Source of the DNA: Salinisphaera orenii subsp. halophila YIM 95161
GTDB taxonomy: Bacteria; Pseudomonadota; Gammaproteobacteria; Nevskiales; Salinisphaeraceae
Direction: 5' to 3'
Assembly: GCF_003732545.1 (NCBI RefSeq)
Contig: NZ_AYKF01000035.1
Location: 1 to 64,000, forward strand
Length of the DNA stretch: 64,000 nucleotides
Shown: one piece after another, positions 18,541-27,545 of the stretch
Position numbering within the stretch: the first letter of the stretch is position 1
Layout of the letters: each line of letters begins with the position of its first letter
Translations under genes and position numbers: made by a program
Notes under the pieces: model-generated
Database searches by the model: none
What the model saw: only the letters and a program-made list of their open reading frames with translations
Told to the model about the DNA's origin: nothing

Positions 18541-20451
18541 ATGTCCGACCCCAGCCGATACGCGGCCGAATTCGAGGCCGCGCGCGACAACCCGGACGCG
18601 TTCTGGGCCGATCAGGCCGAGGCCATACGCTGGACGCGGCCGCCGACGCAGGTGCTGGACGGCAGCCGCGCGCCGTTCTATCACTGGTTCCCCGACGGCG
18701 AGCTCAACACCGCCGACAACTGTCTCGATCGCCACGTGGACGCCGGCCGCGGCGACGTCACGGCCCTGATCTACGACAGCCCCGTGACCGGCACGCAGGC
18801 GCGCTACACCTACGCCGAGCTGCGCGACGCCGTGGCTCGTTTCGCCGGCGTCATCCGCGATCAGGGCGTGGCCAAGGGCGACCGCGTGATCATCTACATG
18901 CCGATGATCCCGGAAGCGGTCATCGCCATGCTCGCCTGTGCCCGCATCGGCGCGGTGCATTCGGTGGTCTTCGGCGGCTTCGCGGGCGCGGAGCTGGCCA
19001 AGCGCATCGACGACGCCACCCCGAAACTGGTGCTTTCGGCCTCCTGCGGGATCGAGCCGGGGCGCGTGGTCGAGTACAAGCCGCTGCTGGACACCGGCAT
19101 CGATCTGGCCGAGCACAAGGTCGAGCGCTGCGTGATCTTCCAGCGCGACACGCAGCGCTGCGCGCTCGTTTCCGGCCGCGACATCGACTGGAACGAGGCC
19201 CTGGCCGCGGCCGAACCGGCCGACTGCGTGCCGGTGGCCGCGACCGATCCGCTCTACATCCTCTACACCTCCGGCACCACCGGCAAACCCAAGGGCGTGG
19301 TCCGCGACAACGGCGGCCACGCCGTGGCCATGCACTACTCCGCGCGGGCGGTCTACGGCCTGTCGCCGGACGACGTGTTCTGGACCGCCTCCGACGTCGG
19401 CTGGGTGGTCGGCCACTCCTATATCGTCTACGCGCCGCTGCTGCTGGGCTGCACCTCGGTGATGTACGAGGGCAAGCCGGTGGGCACCCCGGACGCCGGC
19501 GCCTTCTTCCGGGTGATCGCCGAGCACGGCGTCGATGTCTTCTTCACCGCGCCCACGGCCTTTCGCGCGGTCAAGAAGGTCGACCCGAACGCCGAACTCG
19601 GCGCCGCCCACGACACGTCCTGTCTGCGCGCGCTGTTCCTGGCCGGCGAGCACACCGACCCCGACACCGCCCGCTGGGCCGGCGAGAAGCTCGACGTGCC
19701 CGTCATCGACCACTGGTGGCAGACCGAGACCGCCTGGGCGATGAGCGCGAACCCGTTGGGCATCGAGATGCTGGACGTACCGCCGGGCTCGGCCGGCCGC
19801 CCGATGCCGGGTTACGACATCCGCGTGCTCGCCCCGGACGGCAGCGAGGTCGGCGCCGACGAGATGGGCGACATCTGCGTGAAGCTGCCGTTGCCGCCCG
19901 GCTGCTTCCCCACCCTCTGGCAGAACGACGCGCGCTTCCGCTCGTCGTATCTGGACGAGTTCCCCGGCTACTACCGCTCGGGCGACGCCGGCTATTTCGA
20001 CGCCGCCGGCAACGTCTGGGTGATGAGCCGCGTCGACGACATCATCAACGTCGCCGGGCACCGGCTGTCCACCGGCATGATGGAGGAGGTCATCGCCGAC
20101 CACGCCGACGTCGCGGAGGTCGCGGTGGTGGGCGCGGCGGACGCCGACAAGGGTCAGCTGCCGGTGGCCATGGTGGTGCTCAAGTCCGGCGTCACGCGGC
20201 CCTCGGACGAAGTCATCGCCGAACTGGTGGCGCTGGTGCGCGACCGGATCGGGCCGGTCGCGGCCTTCCGTCACGCCACCCTCGTCGAGCGTCTGCCCAA
20301 GACGCGCTCGGGCAAGGTGGTGCGCGCCACCCTGCGCCAGATCGCCGACGGCAAGGAGTGGAACACGCCTGCCACCATCGACGATCCGGCCATTCTCACC
20401 GAGATCGAGGCGCAGCTGGCGACCATCGGCTATCCGCGCCACGGCGGCTGA
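18541..20451 (+). CDS. prpE: propionyl-CoA synthetase (AMP-forming)
   Basis: A 636-residue adenylate-forming acyl-CoA synthetase. It has an N-terminal ACS domain (YAAEFEAARDNPDAFW at 6-21), the P-loop TSGTTGKPKG (about 243-252), the acyl-pocket motif DHWWQTETAW, the YRSGD motif and the catalytic Lys near 590 in SGKVVRATLRQI. The size and the WWQTETAW pattern fit PrpE, which converts propionate, ATP and CoA to propionyl-CoA; acetate or another short acid is possible. The start follows GAGGAGCG. Single gene, cytoplasmic. Confidence 0.9.
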   Translation: MSDPSRYAAEFEAARDNPDAFWADQAEAIRWTRPPTQVLDGSRAPFYHWFPDGELNTADNCLDRHVDAGRGDVTALIYDSPVTGTQARYTYAELRDAVARFAGVIRDQGVAKGDRVIIYMPMIPEAVIAMLACARIGAVHSVVFGGFAGAELAKRIDDATPKLVLSASCGIEPGRVVEYKPLLDTGIDLAEHKVERCVIFQRDTQRCALVSGRDIDWNEALAAAEPADCVPVAATDPLYILYTSGTTGKPKGVVRDNGGHAVAMHYSARAVYGLSPDDVFWTASDVGWVVGHSYIVYAPLLLGCTSVMYEGKPVGTPDAGAFFRVIAEHGVDVFFTAPTAFRAVKKVDPNAELGAAHDTSCLRALFLAGEHTDPDTARWAGEKLDVPVIDHWWQTETAWAMSANPLGIEMLDVPPGSAGRPMPGYDIRVLAPDGSEVGADEMGDICVKLPLPPGCFPTLWQNDARFRSSYLDEFPGYYRSGDAGYFDAAGNVWVMSRVDDIINVAGHRLSTGMMEEVIADHADVAEVAVVGAADADKGQLPVAMVVLKSGVTRPSDEVIAELVALVRDRIGPVAAFRHATLVERLPKTRSGKVVRATLRQIADGKEWNTPATIDDPAILTEIEAQLATIGYPRHGG

Positions 20452-20485
20452 ACGCGCTAGGGCCGGGTTCGGCTGCCGCGAAGGC

Positions 20486-21610
20486 GTGGTCCGCGCGGCG
20501 CTGGTCGTCGGCCTCGTGCTCGGGCTAGGGCTGTCCGCTGCGGCGGCGGTCGCCGACACCCGCGCCGGCATCGCGGCCCATGCGCGCGGCGATTACGCCG
20601 CCGCCGCCGAGGCCTGGCGGTCGCCGGCGGCCGAGGGCGCGGCGCGGGCGCAATACGGGCTGGGCCTGCTCCATGCCGAGGGCCGGGGCGTGCCCGCCGA
20701 TCCGGCGCGGGCGCTGGGCTGGTACACACGCGCGGCCGAACGCGGTTTCGCCCCCGCCCAGTACAACCTGGCCGTGCTGCACGAACGCGGCGCCGGCGTC
20801 CCGCGCGATATCGCCCAGGCGGTGTTCTGGTATGCCGAGGCGGCGCGCCGGGACTTCGCCCCCGCGGCGACCAACCTGGCGCTGGCTTATCTGGACGGGC
20901 GCGGTCTGCCGCGCAATCTCGAGGCGGCGGTGCAGACGCTGGCGGTCGCCACGCCGGCCGATCGGGCGCGCCTGCGCTCGGCCCTGCCGGCGGCGCGGGT
21001 GGGCCCGGCCCGGGTGAATCTGCGCGCCGGGCCGTCGCTCAACGCCGCGGTGCGCAGCCGGCTTGCCGCGGCCACGCCGCTGCGCGTGTATCGGCGCCAG
21101 CGCGGCTGGGTCCAGGTCTGGGCGGCGGACGGCGAGCGCGTGGGCTGGGTCGCCGAGCGGTTGCTGCGCGGAGTGCCGAAGTCTCTGTCGCTCGATCTCG
21201 AGGGCCTGCGCCGCGGCCCGCTGAACGGCTTCGACGCGGCCGCGGCGCCGCGACGGGTGCCGGCGCGCGGCGCCGGGTCCGAACCGCCGACGCTGGCGGC
21301 CTATGTCGGTTTGCCCGCGCTCTTCGCCGATATCGACGCCGGCCGCGGGCGCGACAGCCCCGAGGCGATGCGGCGCGTGGCCACGCCGCGGCTGAACGTG
21401 CGCGCGGGGCCCGGTACCGACCGGGCGGTCGTGGCGGAGCTCCCCCGCGGTGCGACGGTGCGCGTCCTCGGCCGCGCCGGCGGCTGGCGCCGCGTGCGCT
21501 ACGGCACGGAGGCGGCCGAGGGCTGGGTCGCGGCGTTTCTGCTGGCGCCCGCGGGGCGTGCGGAATCGGCCGCCGACACGCGGCCGGCGATCGGTGCGGG
21601 CGGCGGTTAG
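20486..21610 (+). CDS. Sel1-repeat protein with two bacterial SH3 domains
   Basis: A 374-residue secreted protein. A GTG start and a hydrophobic signal sequence (to about Ala 22) are followed by three Sel1-like repeats (residues about 30-140; AQYGLGLLHAEGRGVP, AQYNLAVLHERGAGVP, AATNLALAYLDGRGLP). Two SH3b domains follow (about 172-230 and 290-355), each with the NLRAGP/NVRAGP signature and a GWV turn. Sel1 repeats bind proteins and SH3b domains often bind cell wall, so an envelope role is inferred. The gene converges on the GNAT gene with a 4-bp overlap of the stop codons. Confidence 0.88.
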   Translation: MVRAALVVGLVLGLGLSAAAAVADTRAGIAAHARGDYAAAAEAWRSPAAEGAARAQYGLGLLHAEGRGVPADPARALGWYTRAAERGFAPAQYNLAVLHERGAGVPRDIAQAVFWYAEAARRDFAPAATNLALAYLDGRGLPRNLEAAVQTLAVATPADRARLRSALPAARVGPARVNLRAGPSLNAAVRSRLAAATPLRVYRRQRGWVQVWAADGERVGWVAERLLRGVPKSLSLDLEGLRRGPLNGFDAAAAPRRVPARGAGSEPPTLAAYVGLPALFADIDAGRGRDSPEAMRRVATPRLNVRAGPGTDRAVVAELPRGATVRVLGRAGGWRRVRYGTEAAEGWVAAFLLAPAGRAESAADTRPAIGAGGG

Positions 21611-22119
21611 GCGGGGAGCGCGCGCCCCATCAGGTAGTCGTCCATGACGAAGCCGGCGCCGATGTCCTTGACGTCCTCGGCCTCCACCGCGAAGCCCAGG
21701 CGCCGATAGGCGTGGACGGCGTCGACGTTGTGCCGGTTGACCCGCAGTCGCAGCCGGGTCGCGCCCCGGCGGGCGGCGTCGGCTAGGCTGTCCGCGACCA
21801 GCCGCCGGCCGAGCCCTTCGCCGCGGGCCTCGGCGTGGACATAGAGCTTGTCCAGCCAGGCGGTGGCGGCGTCCGCCGGGTCGGGCGAGACGGCGGCGAA
21901 GCCGATCGCCCGGCCCGCCCGCCGGGCGAGCACGAAGCGGGTGCCGGCCCGCTGTTCGGCCGCCAGCGCCTGCGGGCTGTAGCCGCGTTCGAGCATGTAG
22001 TCGATCTGGGCCCGGCTGATCAGCCCCGGGTAGTGCTCGTGCCAGATCTCGCGGGCGAGCGCGGCCAGCCGGGCGTGATCCGCGGCCGTGGTCGCCGCCG
22101 CGAGGACGGCGTCGGTCAT
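21607..22119 (-). CDS. GNAT-family N-acetyltransferase
   Basis: A 170-residue single GNAT domain with the acetyl-CoA-binding motif A, DKLYVHAEARGEGLGRRLV (about 92-110, Q/RxxGxG/A form), and the C-terminal NVDAVHAYRRLGF. The substrate cannot be told. Its ATG overlaps the stop of the DUF1992 gene (ATGA at 22116-22119), so the two form an operon. Confidence 0.9.
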   Translation of the reverse strand: MTDAVLAAATTAADHARLAALAREIWHEHYPGLISRAQIDYMLERGYSPQALAAEQRAGTRFVLARRAGRAIGFAAVSPDPADAATAWLDKLYVHAEARGEGLGRRLVADSLADAARRGATRLRLRVNRHNVDAVHAYRRLGFAVEAEDVKDIGAGFVMDDYLMGRALPA

Positions 22120-22499
22120 GCGCGGTCGTCGTTGCCGGCGAATCGGTCGCGTACCGCCGCGGCGTAGTCGGGATCGGCCAGCAGGGCGCGGCCGCGGCGG
22201 CTCTGGCGCAGGCGCGTCTCCAGCCAGCGCAGGCGCCGGGTCAGGCGTTCGGACTCCGCGCTCTCGGGCTCGGTCGCGGCGAGCAGTTCCTCGATGTCGC
22301 GGATCGCGCGGCGGGATTCGATCTCGGGCGGCACGAAGCCGGCGTTCTTGAGCAGACGATAGCCGGCCCGCAGTTCCGGCGGCACGTGGCGGTCGTCGTC
22401 GAGATTCAGCGGTTGGCCGGCGCCCGGCAGATCGTCGAACTCGCCGCGCTCGGCGGCGGCCTCGATATGGGCGTCGGCCAGTCGGTCGAGCAGGCTCAT
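22116..22499 (-). CDS. DUF1992 (DnaJ-homologue subfamily C member 28-like) protein
   Basis: A 127-residue protein with the whole DUF1992 domain: LADAHIEAAAERGEFDDLPGAGQPL at the start and PPELRAGYRLLKNAGFVPPEI in the middle. This domain is found alone in bacteria and with a J domain in eukaryotes; function unknown. The ATG at 22499 is the natural start; longer open frames upstream overlap the divergent hydrolase gene. It is coupled to the GNAT gene that follows. Confidence 0.9.
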   Translation of the reverse strand: MSLLDRLADAHIEAAAERGEFDDLPGAGQPLNLDDDRHVPPELRAGYRLLKNAGFVPPEIESRRAIRDIEELLAATEPESAESERLTRRLRWLETRLRQSRRGRALLADPDYAAAVRDRFAGNDDRA

Positions 22500-22575
22500 G
22501 ACGCTAGAATACACGCGTCGCGCGCCGGGGCCGAGTGCCCCGGGCCCGGAACGAGCAGTCGCAGGATGGTTCGCT

Positions 22576-23529
22576 ATGACAGAGTTTCTGGCGCCCGCAC
22601 TCGAGGGGGCGGACAAGCAGGGGCGGGTGGCCGCCAACGGCCTCGAGCTGGCCTGGGAGCAGTTCGGCGACGACCGCGACCCGGCGCTGATCCTGATCAT
22701 GGGGCTGGGCACCCAGCTCACCGGCTGGCCGGACGCCTTCTGCCGCGCCCTGGCCGACACCGGCCTGCGCGTGATCCGTTTCGACAATCGCGATATCGGC
22801 CTGTCCACCAAGCTGCGGACCGCGACCCGGCACGACGGCCCACGGGCGGCGTTCTTCAAGTCGCTGCTGGGCCGCGAGATCGACGCGCCCTACACGCTCG
22901 AGGACATGGCCGTGGACACGGTCGGTCTCATGGACGGGCTCGGCATCGCACGGGCGCATCTGGTCGGTGCCTCCATGGGCGGCATGATCGCGCAGCTGGT
23001 TGCCGCGCTGTATCCGGAGCGCGTGCAGACGCTGACCTCGATCATGTCCACCTCGGGGGCGCGCCGTCTGCCGCGCGGCCGGCTAAAGACCCTCCTGCGC
23101 CTGGCGAAGGCGCCAAGAAGCCGCGACCCTGACGCGATCGCGCGGCACATGGCGGTGACCATGCGCATGATCGGCAGCCCCCGCTACGGCCGCAGCCTGG
23201 CCGACTGGACCAGCGAGATCCGCCGGAACGTCGCGCGCAGCTACTATCCCGCCGGCACCCGGCGGCAGATGCTCGCGGTGATGGCCGCGGCCTCCCGAAC
23301 CGATCTGCTCGGCGGCATCCGGCAGCCGGCGCTGGTGATCCACGGCGCCGCCGACCCGCTGTTGCCGGTCAAGCACGGTCGCAGCACCGCCGAGCACCTG
23401 AGCGACGCGCGCTACGAGGAGTTCCCCGGCATGGGCCACGATCTGCCGCCGCGGCTGCTGCCGCGGTTCGTGGAGCTGATCGGCGAACTCGTGCACGGCG
23501 AATCGGAGTCTGCCGGCCGGGCGAGGTAG
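22576..23529 (+). CDS. alpha/beta-hydrolase
   Basis: A 317-residue alpha/beta-hydrolase fold enzyme. The oxyanion region is LILIMGLGTQLTGWP (about 36-50), the nucleophile elbow is GASMGG with Ser about 135, an Asp lies in HGAADPLLPV (about 261) and the His in FPGMGHDLP (about 291). It resembles esterases or lactone hydrolases such as the aclacinomycin methylesterase RdmC group; the substrate is not predictable. The start ATG follows a weak ribosome site. Confidence 0.9.
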   Translation: MTEFLAPALEGADKQGRVAANGLELAWEQFGDDRDPALILIMGLGTQLTGWPDAFCRALADTGLRVIRFDNRDIGLSTKLRTATRHDGPRAAFFKSLLGREIDAPYTLEDMAVDTVGLMDGLGIARAHLVGASMGGMIAQLVAALYPERVQTLTSIMSTSGARRLPRGRLKTLLRLAKAPRSRDPDAIARHMAVTMRMIGSPRYGRSLADWTSEIRRNVARSYYPAGTRRQMLAVMAAASRTDLLGGIRQPALVIHGAADPLLPVKHGRSTAEHLSDARYEEFPGMGHDLPPRLLPRFVELIGELVHGESESAGRAR

Positions 23530-23848
23530 CCGCGGTGCGGCATCCGGCCGGCCGATCGAGACGGACCGCCGACGGCCGTCCGTCGACCGGGCCGCACTCG
23601 CCCGCGGGTCGCCAGGCCGGGCCGGCTGCGCCCTGCAGGCCGGGCGACTGCGGGTCGACGGCGCTCCAGCCATGCGGCGGCGCATCCGTCGCGGGCGCCG
23701 TTCGGCGCGCCGGGATCGGCCCGGACGGTAGCGTCCGGGGCGGGCACTCGGTGGCCTGGCACGCGGCGGCACGGAGGCGGATGCACCGCGTCGTCCCGGA
23801 ACGCCTGTCGTATGAGGCCGACGATCGCGAATCGCGCCGGCCCGTCGT
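23530..23848. other. 319-bp convergent spacer without a gene
   Basis: Very GC-rich DNA between two converging genes. Open frames here lack any recognisable pattern. GC-rich inverted segments are frequent, but there is no T-run, so no terminator can be named. Confidence 0.55.
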
Positions 23849-24943
23849 TCAGGCGAAATCGAAGGCCTTCTGGTCGCCGGCCGCCGGCGGACACGCGAAG
23901 CGGCCGGTATCGAGCGTGATGCGGCGGCTCGCGTCGATACCGGCGCGCCGGCAGGCGAGCCGGAAGCGCCGCGCGATGAGTTCGGCGTGCACGCCCGAGC
24001 CGCGCATGCGCTGGCCCCAGCGGGCGTCGTAGTCGCGCCCGCCGTGGCTCTGGTTTATCAGGCTCATGACGTGGGCGGCCCGGTCCGGATAGTGGGCGGC
24101 GAGCCAGTCCCGGAACAGATGCTTGACGCCGTGCGGCAGGCGCAGCAGCACATAGCCCGCCGTCAGCGCGCCGGCCTCGGCCGCACGCGCGACCAGCGCC
24201 TCCAGCTCGTGGTCGGTCAGCGCGGGGATGACCGGCGCGACCAGAACGCCGACCGGTATGCCCGCGCGCCGCAGCGCCTCGATCGCGGCGAAGCGCCGGC
24301 CGGGGCCGGCCGCACGCGGCTCCAGATGCCGCTTGAGCGTCGCGTCGAGGCTGGTGACGCTGACCATCACGCTAGCTAGATTGTCCACGGCCATCTCGCC
24401 CAGCACGTCGATGTCGCGGGTGACCAGTGCGCCCTTGGTCACGACCGAGATCGGCTGGTTGAAGCGGTGCGCGACCGCGAGCAGCGCGCGGGTGATCCGC
24501 AGCCGGCGCTCGTCGGGCTGGTAGGGATCGGTGTTGGCGCCGAGCGTGATCGGCGTGCAGCGATAGCCCGGCGCCCGCAGCTCGGCCTCGAAGCGCTCGG
24601 CGGCGTCGGGCTTGTAATAGATCTCGGTCTCGAAATCGAGCCCGGCCGAATGGTCGAGGTACTCGTGTGTGGGCCGCGCGAAGCAGTAGATGCAGCCGTG
24701 GCTGCAGCCCTTGTAGGGGTTGATGGAGGCCGAGAAGGGCACGTCGGGGGAGTCGTTGCGGCTGATCACGCGTCGCGCCGGGTCGGCGTGCAGCCGGGTG
24801 GCCGGCGGCGTGTCGTCGGCCAGCGCCTCGGCGTCGAGCGTGCCCCAGCCGTCGTCGAAGTCGTCGGCGCCGGCTGCGGCGAAACGCCCTGCGGGGTTGG
24901 TCAGCGCGCCGCGCGTCTTGTGGTGGGTTGGGCGATGAGGCAT
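23849..24943 (-). CDS. PA0069-family radical SAM protein
   Basis: A 364-residue radical SAM protein of the PA0069/Rv2578c (SplB-like) family. The cluster motif CSHGCIYC (CxxxCxxC) sits near residue 99, preceded by SINPYKGC and followed by FARPTHEYLD. The family reaction is unknown, and the protein is often near DNA-repair genes in other bacteria. The ATG at 24943 is only 3 bp from an AT-rich palindrome and has no ribosome site, so translation may be leaderless; a TTG at 24979 would add 12 residues and place the palindrome in the coding region. Confidence 0.9.
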   Translation of the reverse strand: MPHRPTHHKTRGALTNPAGRFAAAGADDFDDGWGTLDAEALADDTPPATRLHADPARRVISRNDSPDVPFSASINPYKGCSHGCIYCFARPTHEYLDHSAGLDFETEIYYKPDAAERFEAELRAPGYRCTPITLGANTDPYQPDERRLRITRALLAVAHRFNQPISVVTKGALVTRDIDVLGEMAVDNLASVMVSVTSLDATLKRHLEPRAAGPGRRFAAIEALRRAGIPVGVLVAPVIPALTDHELEALVARAAEAGALTAGYVLLRLPHGVKHLFRDWLAAHYPDRAAHVMSLINQSHGGRDYDARWGQRMRGSGVHAELIARRFRLACRRAGIDASRRITLDTGRFACPPAAGDQKAFDFA

Positions 24944-24946
24944 GCT

Positions 24947-24972
24947 ATAAACTGTATAAATAAACAGTTTAT
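24947..24972. promoter_or_regulatory. AT-rich perfect inverted repeat, probable operator
   Basis: ATAAACTGT (24947-24955) and ACAGTTTAT (24964-24972) are exact reverse complements separated by 8 AT bases, in a GC-rich genome. It lies immediately before the radical SAM start. On the minus strand TATACA inside it is a usable -10, with TTGCCG 15 bp upstream. A repressor dimer bound here would block the promoter. Confidence 0.6.
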
Positions 24973-24983
24973 GCGGCAAGGGG

Positions 24984-25733
24984 TCATGGTTCGATGCGTT
25001 CGCCCGCCCAGTCGAAGACGTGACCGCTGTCCTCCGGCGTGAGCCGGTCGATCACCGCCAGCAGATGTCGGGCCGCCGTGTCCGGGCTCTGCAGGCGGCC
25101 CGCCGGCACGCGTCGCTGGAAGGGCTCGGACAGGCCGGTGTCCACGGTGCCCGGATGCAGGCCCACGCAGATCAGCGCCCGGGAACGGCGCCGCAGCTCG
25201 ATGGCGGCGGTGCGGGTGAACTGGTTCTGGGCCGCCTTGGCCGCCCGGTAGGCGTACCAACCGCCGATGTGGTTGTCGCCGATCGAGCCCACGCGGGCCG
25301 ACAGACTGGCGATGACCGCGCGCTCGCCGTGCGCGAGCAGGTCGTGGAAATGCTTGATCATCAGCAGCGGCCCGGTGGCGTTCACGGCGAAGCTCGTGGC
25401 GATGTGGGCGGGGTCGATGTCGGCCAGGCGTTTTTCCGGCCAGAGGCCGGTCCGTTCATCGTGAAGCAAGCCAGCCAGCACCAGCATGCCGTCCAGACGC
25501 TCGACCGTGTGCCCGATTCGGGCCCGCGCGTCGGCAACGCTGGTTTCGCTTGTCACATCCAGCGCCACAATCCGGAGCCGTGTGTCGCCGTGCGCCTCGG
25601 CGAGCGCCTGCAGACGCGGTGCGGCCGACGGATCGCGTACGGTCGCGACCAGTCGCACCGCGTCGCGCTCGAGCAGCCGGGTCGCCAATGCGAGGCCGAG
25701 GCCTCGGCCGGCGCCCTGTATGAGGATGTTCAT
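24984..25733 (-). CDS. short-chain dehydrogenase/reductase (CsgA-like)
   Basis: A 249-residue SDR. The NAD(P)-binding motif is GAGRGLGLALA (about 7-17), with NAT in FAVNATGP, Ser about 143 in ASLSARVGSIGD and the catalytic YxxxK as YRAAK (about 160-164). The spacing matches C-factor/YciK-type enzymes, not classical ketoreductases. Start at the ATG 25733. It is upstream of the radical SAM gene on the same strand, separated by an operator-like palindrome, so the two are probably controlled separately. Confidence 0.92.
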   Translation of the reverse strand: MNILIQGAGRGLGLALATRLLERDAVRLVATVRDPSAAPRLQALAEAHGDTRLRIVALDVTSETSVADARARIGHTVERLDGMLVLAGLLHDERTGLWPEKRLADIDPAHIATSFAVNATGPLLMIKHFHDLLAHGERAVIASLSARVGSIGDNHIGGWYAYRAAKAAQNQFTRTAAIELRRRSRALICVGLHPGTVDTGLSEPFQRRVPAGRLQSPDTAARHLLAVIDRLTPEDSGHVFDWAGERIEP

Positions 25734-25864
25734 GGGGTTTGCCTGCTCCCGGATTGGATGGGCTGTCGTCTGCCGCGGCCGCAGTGGGCCCGGTACGGCG
25801 GATGCGTGTGCCTGTGCGGGCGCGCTGTTCGGCCCTGGGTGTGGCCCGAAGGGATACAACGACG

Positions 25865-27124
25865 ATGCCGAACATGGAAACCACCTCCGCCGAGCTGTAC
25901 CGGCTGGAACGCGCGGAGGAGCAGCAGTGGGCCGAAGGCGCGCAGCAGACGCCGACGGAACTGCTACGCGAGCAGCGCGAACGCGGTTTCGCCACCCTCT
26001 GGTTCCGACCGGAACTGGAGGCGGATTTCTGCCGCTACCTGCGGCTGTCCGGCCGGCTCAGCCGCCTGACGCTATTGTCTATCGCCTTTCTGGCGATGGC
26101 GATCACGCCGCTGATCGACACCACGCTGCTCGGCATGCCGGAACCGCTGGTGCCCCTGTCGCGCTGGCTGCAGCTTGGCGGGATGATCCCGCTGCTGCTG
26201 GGCGTCGGCCTGTTCTGCTGGAAGCGGCCGGACGCGGCGGCCATCGAGCTGGTCATGGTGTTGCTGTTTCTCGGCTTCATCGCGGGGCTGCTGGGCCAGC
26301 GGATCGTCGATGCCCGATACGGCTTCGACCTGCCGGTGGAGTTCATCGGCATCTGCACGGTCACCATGTTCGCCCTCGCCCGCATCCGCTTCTGGGTCAT
26401 GCTGCCGGCGGCGGTCGTGGCCGGCATCGCGGCCATCGGCGTCGAGGTCGCGTTCATCCATATCGAGCCCAACGTCAACTATCACGTGTTCGCGACCGTG
26501 GTGCTGATGGTGGTGGCGGTGTGTGCGGGCTATTCGCTTGAATACTTCATCCGCTGGACCTGGCTCAACGGCACGCTGCTGCATTATCTGTCGCGCCAGG
26601 ACAGCCTCACCGGGCTGCTCAACCGCTATGCGCTGGAGGACGCGCTCGAGCAGGCGCAGGCGCAGGCGGCCCGGGAATCGGCGGGCTACGCGGTGGCGAT
26701 GATCGATATCGACGCCTTCGGCGCCTACAACGATCACTACGGCCATCAGGAGGGGGATGCCGCGCTGCGCCGGGTCGCGGCGGTGCTGCGAGCCGGAGCC
26801 CGGCGGCCGCTGGATGTCTGCGGCCGCTACGGCGGCGAGGAGTTCGCCATGCTGTGGATGCACGGAGACGCCGACGAGATCCGGGCGCTTGCGGAAAACG
26901 TCTGTTCAGCCATCGCTGCGGAACGGATTCCGCACGCGGTGTCGCCGGTGGCCGAGTGGGTGACGGTGAGCATCGGCGTCTGCCACATCGGCCCCGACGA
27001 CGGCCGCGTCGGTCTCTCGGCGGCGCTGCGCAAGGCCGACGCGTTGCTCTACGAGGCCAAGGCGCGGGGCCGCAACCGGGTGCTGTGCGAGCGTTTCAGC
27101 AGCTGGCCGGACGACGACGGCTGA
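25865..27124 (+). CDS. membrane-bound diguanylate cyclase (GGDEF)
   Basis: A 419-residue protein. The N-terminal soluble part is followed by five or six membrane spans (about 65-225), then a GGDEF domain (about 242-405) beginning QDSLTGLLNRYALE. The active-site motif is RYGGEEF (GGEEF about 322), and an RxxD product-inhibition site (RPLD) lies exactly five residues ahead. It should therefore be an active, feedback-inhibited c-di-GMP synthase at the inner membrane. The start MPNMETT was chosen because the frame upstream overlaps the divergent SDR promoter. Confidence 0.93.
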   Translation: MPNMETTSAELYRLERAEEQQWAEGAQQTPTELLREQRERGFATLWFRPELEADFCRYLRLSGRLSRLTLLSIAFLAMAITPLIDTTLLGMPEPLVPLSRWLQLGGMIPLLLGVGLFCWKRPDAAAIELVMVLLFLGFIAGLLGQRIVDARYGFDLPVEFIGICTVTMFALARIRFWVMLPAAVVAGIAAIGVEVAFIHIEPNVNYHVFATVVLMVVAVCAGYSLEYFIRWTWLNGTLLHYLSRQDSLTGLLNRYALEDALEQAQAQAARESAGYAVAMIDIDAFGAYNDHYGHQEGDAALRRVAAVLRAGARRPLDVCGRYGGEEFAMLWMHGDADEIRALAENVCSAIAAERIPHAVSPVAEWVTVSIGVCHIGPDDGRVGLSAALRKADALLYEAKARGRNRVLCERFSSWPDDDG

Positions 27125-27199
27125 GGCGCCGCGGTCGAGCGCCGGCGGGCCGACTTGCCGGTATCGCCGGCCGCGGAGCCTGCGGCGGGTGGTCGCGCG

Positions 27200-27487
27200 T
27201 CAGTGGATCAGCCAGGTCAGCACCACCACGCCCAGCGCCGCCCAGATCACCGCGCCGATGAGCCGGCGCTTGAGCAGCGCACGCAGGGCTGCCCAGAGCA
27301 TCACCAGGCCGAGCAAGAGAATGAGCAGGCTCAGCACCGAGGTGCTGATGCCCAGGGCGTTGGTCAGCCCCGCCAGAAAGCTGTCGATGAGGCCGTAGAG
27401 ATTGCCCAGCAGCCCCGCCAGCCCGTCGACGATGAAGCGGATGGCCGCGCCCAGTGTCTCGCCGATCCAATGAAAGAATTCTTCCAC
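27200..27487 (-). CDS. small membrane protein, function unknown
   Basis: About 95 residues if it starts at the GTG 27487; a longer frame exists but would overlap the preceding HlyD gene. Two hydrophobic stretches are visible (residues about 28-65, SVLSLLILLLGLVMLWAALR, and AVIWAALGVVVLTWLI at the end) with a basic KRR link. It follows the efflux-pump adaptor by 58 bp on the same strand and may belong to that operon. I do not recognise the family, and the start is uncertain. Confidence 0.5.
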   Translation of the reverse strand: MEEFFHWIGETLGAAIRFIVDGLAGLLGNLYGLIDSFLAGLTNALGISTSVLSLLILLLGLVMLWAALRALLKRRLIGAVIWAALGVVVLTWLIH

Positions 27488-27545
27488 GTTCCTGCACGCT
27501 TCCGGCGAGCGCCGGTCCGACCAAACCAGCCGCCAGTCTAAAGCC

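Noticed and set aside
18415-20571. N-terminal extension of the substrate-binding protein across the propionyl-CoA synthetase gene
   Set aside because: The frame runs antisense through prpE; the lipoprotein signal at the 18414 ATG marks the true start.
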